From assembly GCF_013348805.1 (NCBI RefSeq), contig NZ_CP054690.1, forward strand, positions 4,278,001 through 4,342,000: a stretch of DNA of 64,000 bases. Direction: 5' to 3'. Made by a program: the position numbers and the translations under genes. Under the pieces are notes generated by a model, which had not been told where the DNA came from, searched no databases, and saw only the letters and a program-made list of their open reading frames with translations. Positions 63,766 through 64,000 of this stretch are shown one piece after another; the stretch's first letter is position 1, and the number at the start of each line of letters is the position of its first letter. Origin of the DNA: Rhodococcus sp. W8901 (GTDB taxonomy: Bacteria; Actinomycetota; Actinomycetes; Mycobacteriales; Mycobacteriaceae).

Positions 63766-64000
63766 CTACCCGACCGTGACACCGCCGACGGCCTGCTCGC
63801 ACGACCCGGCGGCCGCGTCCCAATCGCCGTCGAGGAACCGGCAGCCGACACTGACCTGGGCGTCGTTCTCGACGAGCACGTACCACCGCACCCCGGTTCG
63901 TTCGTCCGGCGACTCCAGGTACGAGATGACAGGGCGGCCGGCGAACTCGATCTCGGAGACGAACTGCGAGAACGGACTGTCCGGGCCGCGCTCGGCCATC
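63766..64000 (-). CDS. C-terminal part of a type VII secretion-associated protein (Rv3446c-like)
   Basis: The reading frame is open to the right edge, so only the last about 78 residues are seen. SPDERTGVRWYVLVENDAQV, followed by SVGCRFLDGDWDAAAGSCEQ, fits the C-terminal domain of the Rv3446c family, found next to EsxU in ESX-4 loci. The two cysteines may form a disulfide outside the membrane. Its start lies outside the window. Confidence 0.7.
   Translation of the reverse strand, partial: MAERGPDSPFSQFVSEIEFAGRPVISYLESPDERTGVRWYVLVENDAQVSVGCRFLDGDWDAAAGSCEQAVGGVTVG

Overview
The window is from a high-GC actinomycete of the mycolate-producing group, most likely a Rhodococcus or close relative. 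The housekeeping genes follow the order known from Mycobacterium tuberculosis on both sides: choD, guaB3, guaB2, a DUF5319 gene, the rsdA and sigD pair, whiB3, groEL1 and groES on the left; tsaD, rimI, tsaB, tsaE, alr, nnr, glmS, glmM, rpsI, rplM and two ESX-4 Esx genes on the right. No organism name can be proved from the sequence alone.

Layout. 1-12 kb is conserved core: purine synthesis, sigma factors D and K with their anti-sigma factors, whiB3, and the groESL operon with a CIRCE element. About 12-46 kb is an accessory block between groES and tsaD, which are neighbours in M. tuberculosis. It holds two aromatic catabolic systems plus small islands of regulators, an HNH endonuclease gene and decayed genes. 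46-64 kb is core again: tRNA t6A modification, cell-wall precursor synthesis (alr, glmS, glmM), ribosomal proteins L13 and S9, ornithine aminotransferase and the start of an ESX-4 locus.

Aromatic system 1 (12.0-21.7 kb, with 38.9-41.6 kb) looks like a phenylpropionate/cinnamate-type pathway. It has a Rieske ring-hydroxylating dioxygenase (alpha, beta, ferredoxin, reductase), a cis-diol dehydrogenase-type SDR, a meta-cleavage-product hydrolase, a dienoate hydratase and an AMP-forming acyl-CoA ligase. The MhpB-type ring-cleavage dioxygenase lies about 18 kb from the main operon, beside its own IclR regulator.

Aromatic system 2 (24.65-35.1 kb) is the most unusual part. An IclR regulator is followed by an HD phosphohydrolase, a cytochrome P450 fused in frame to the ATP-binding domain of a PEP-synthase-like enzyme, a partner protein carrying the phospho-histidine domain, an SDR alcohol dehydrogenase, a [2Fe-2S] ferredoxin, a ferredoxin reductase, a second HD phosphohydrolase and an aldehyde dehydrogenase. 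This set matches the logic of the Corynebacterium glutamicum cre pathway for p-cresol/alkylphenols: phosphorylate the phenol, oxidise the alkyl side chain by P450, remove the phosphate, then oxidise alcohol to aldehyde to acid. The physical fusion of the P450 to the phosphorylating enzyme is the strongest candidate here for something little described.

Other points of note are a compact SigK-RskA-fasciclin unit with a SigK-like promoter, a 61-bp near-perfect inverted repeat between guaB3 and choD, a broken secreted-protein gene, a fragment of a cupin regulator, a hydrolase-fold protein lacking its serine nucleophile, and a Cys-Asp repeat in an ESX-linked protein.
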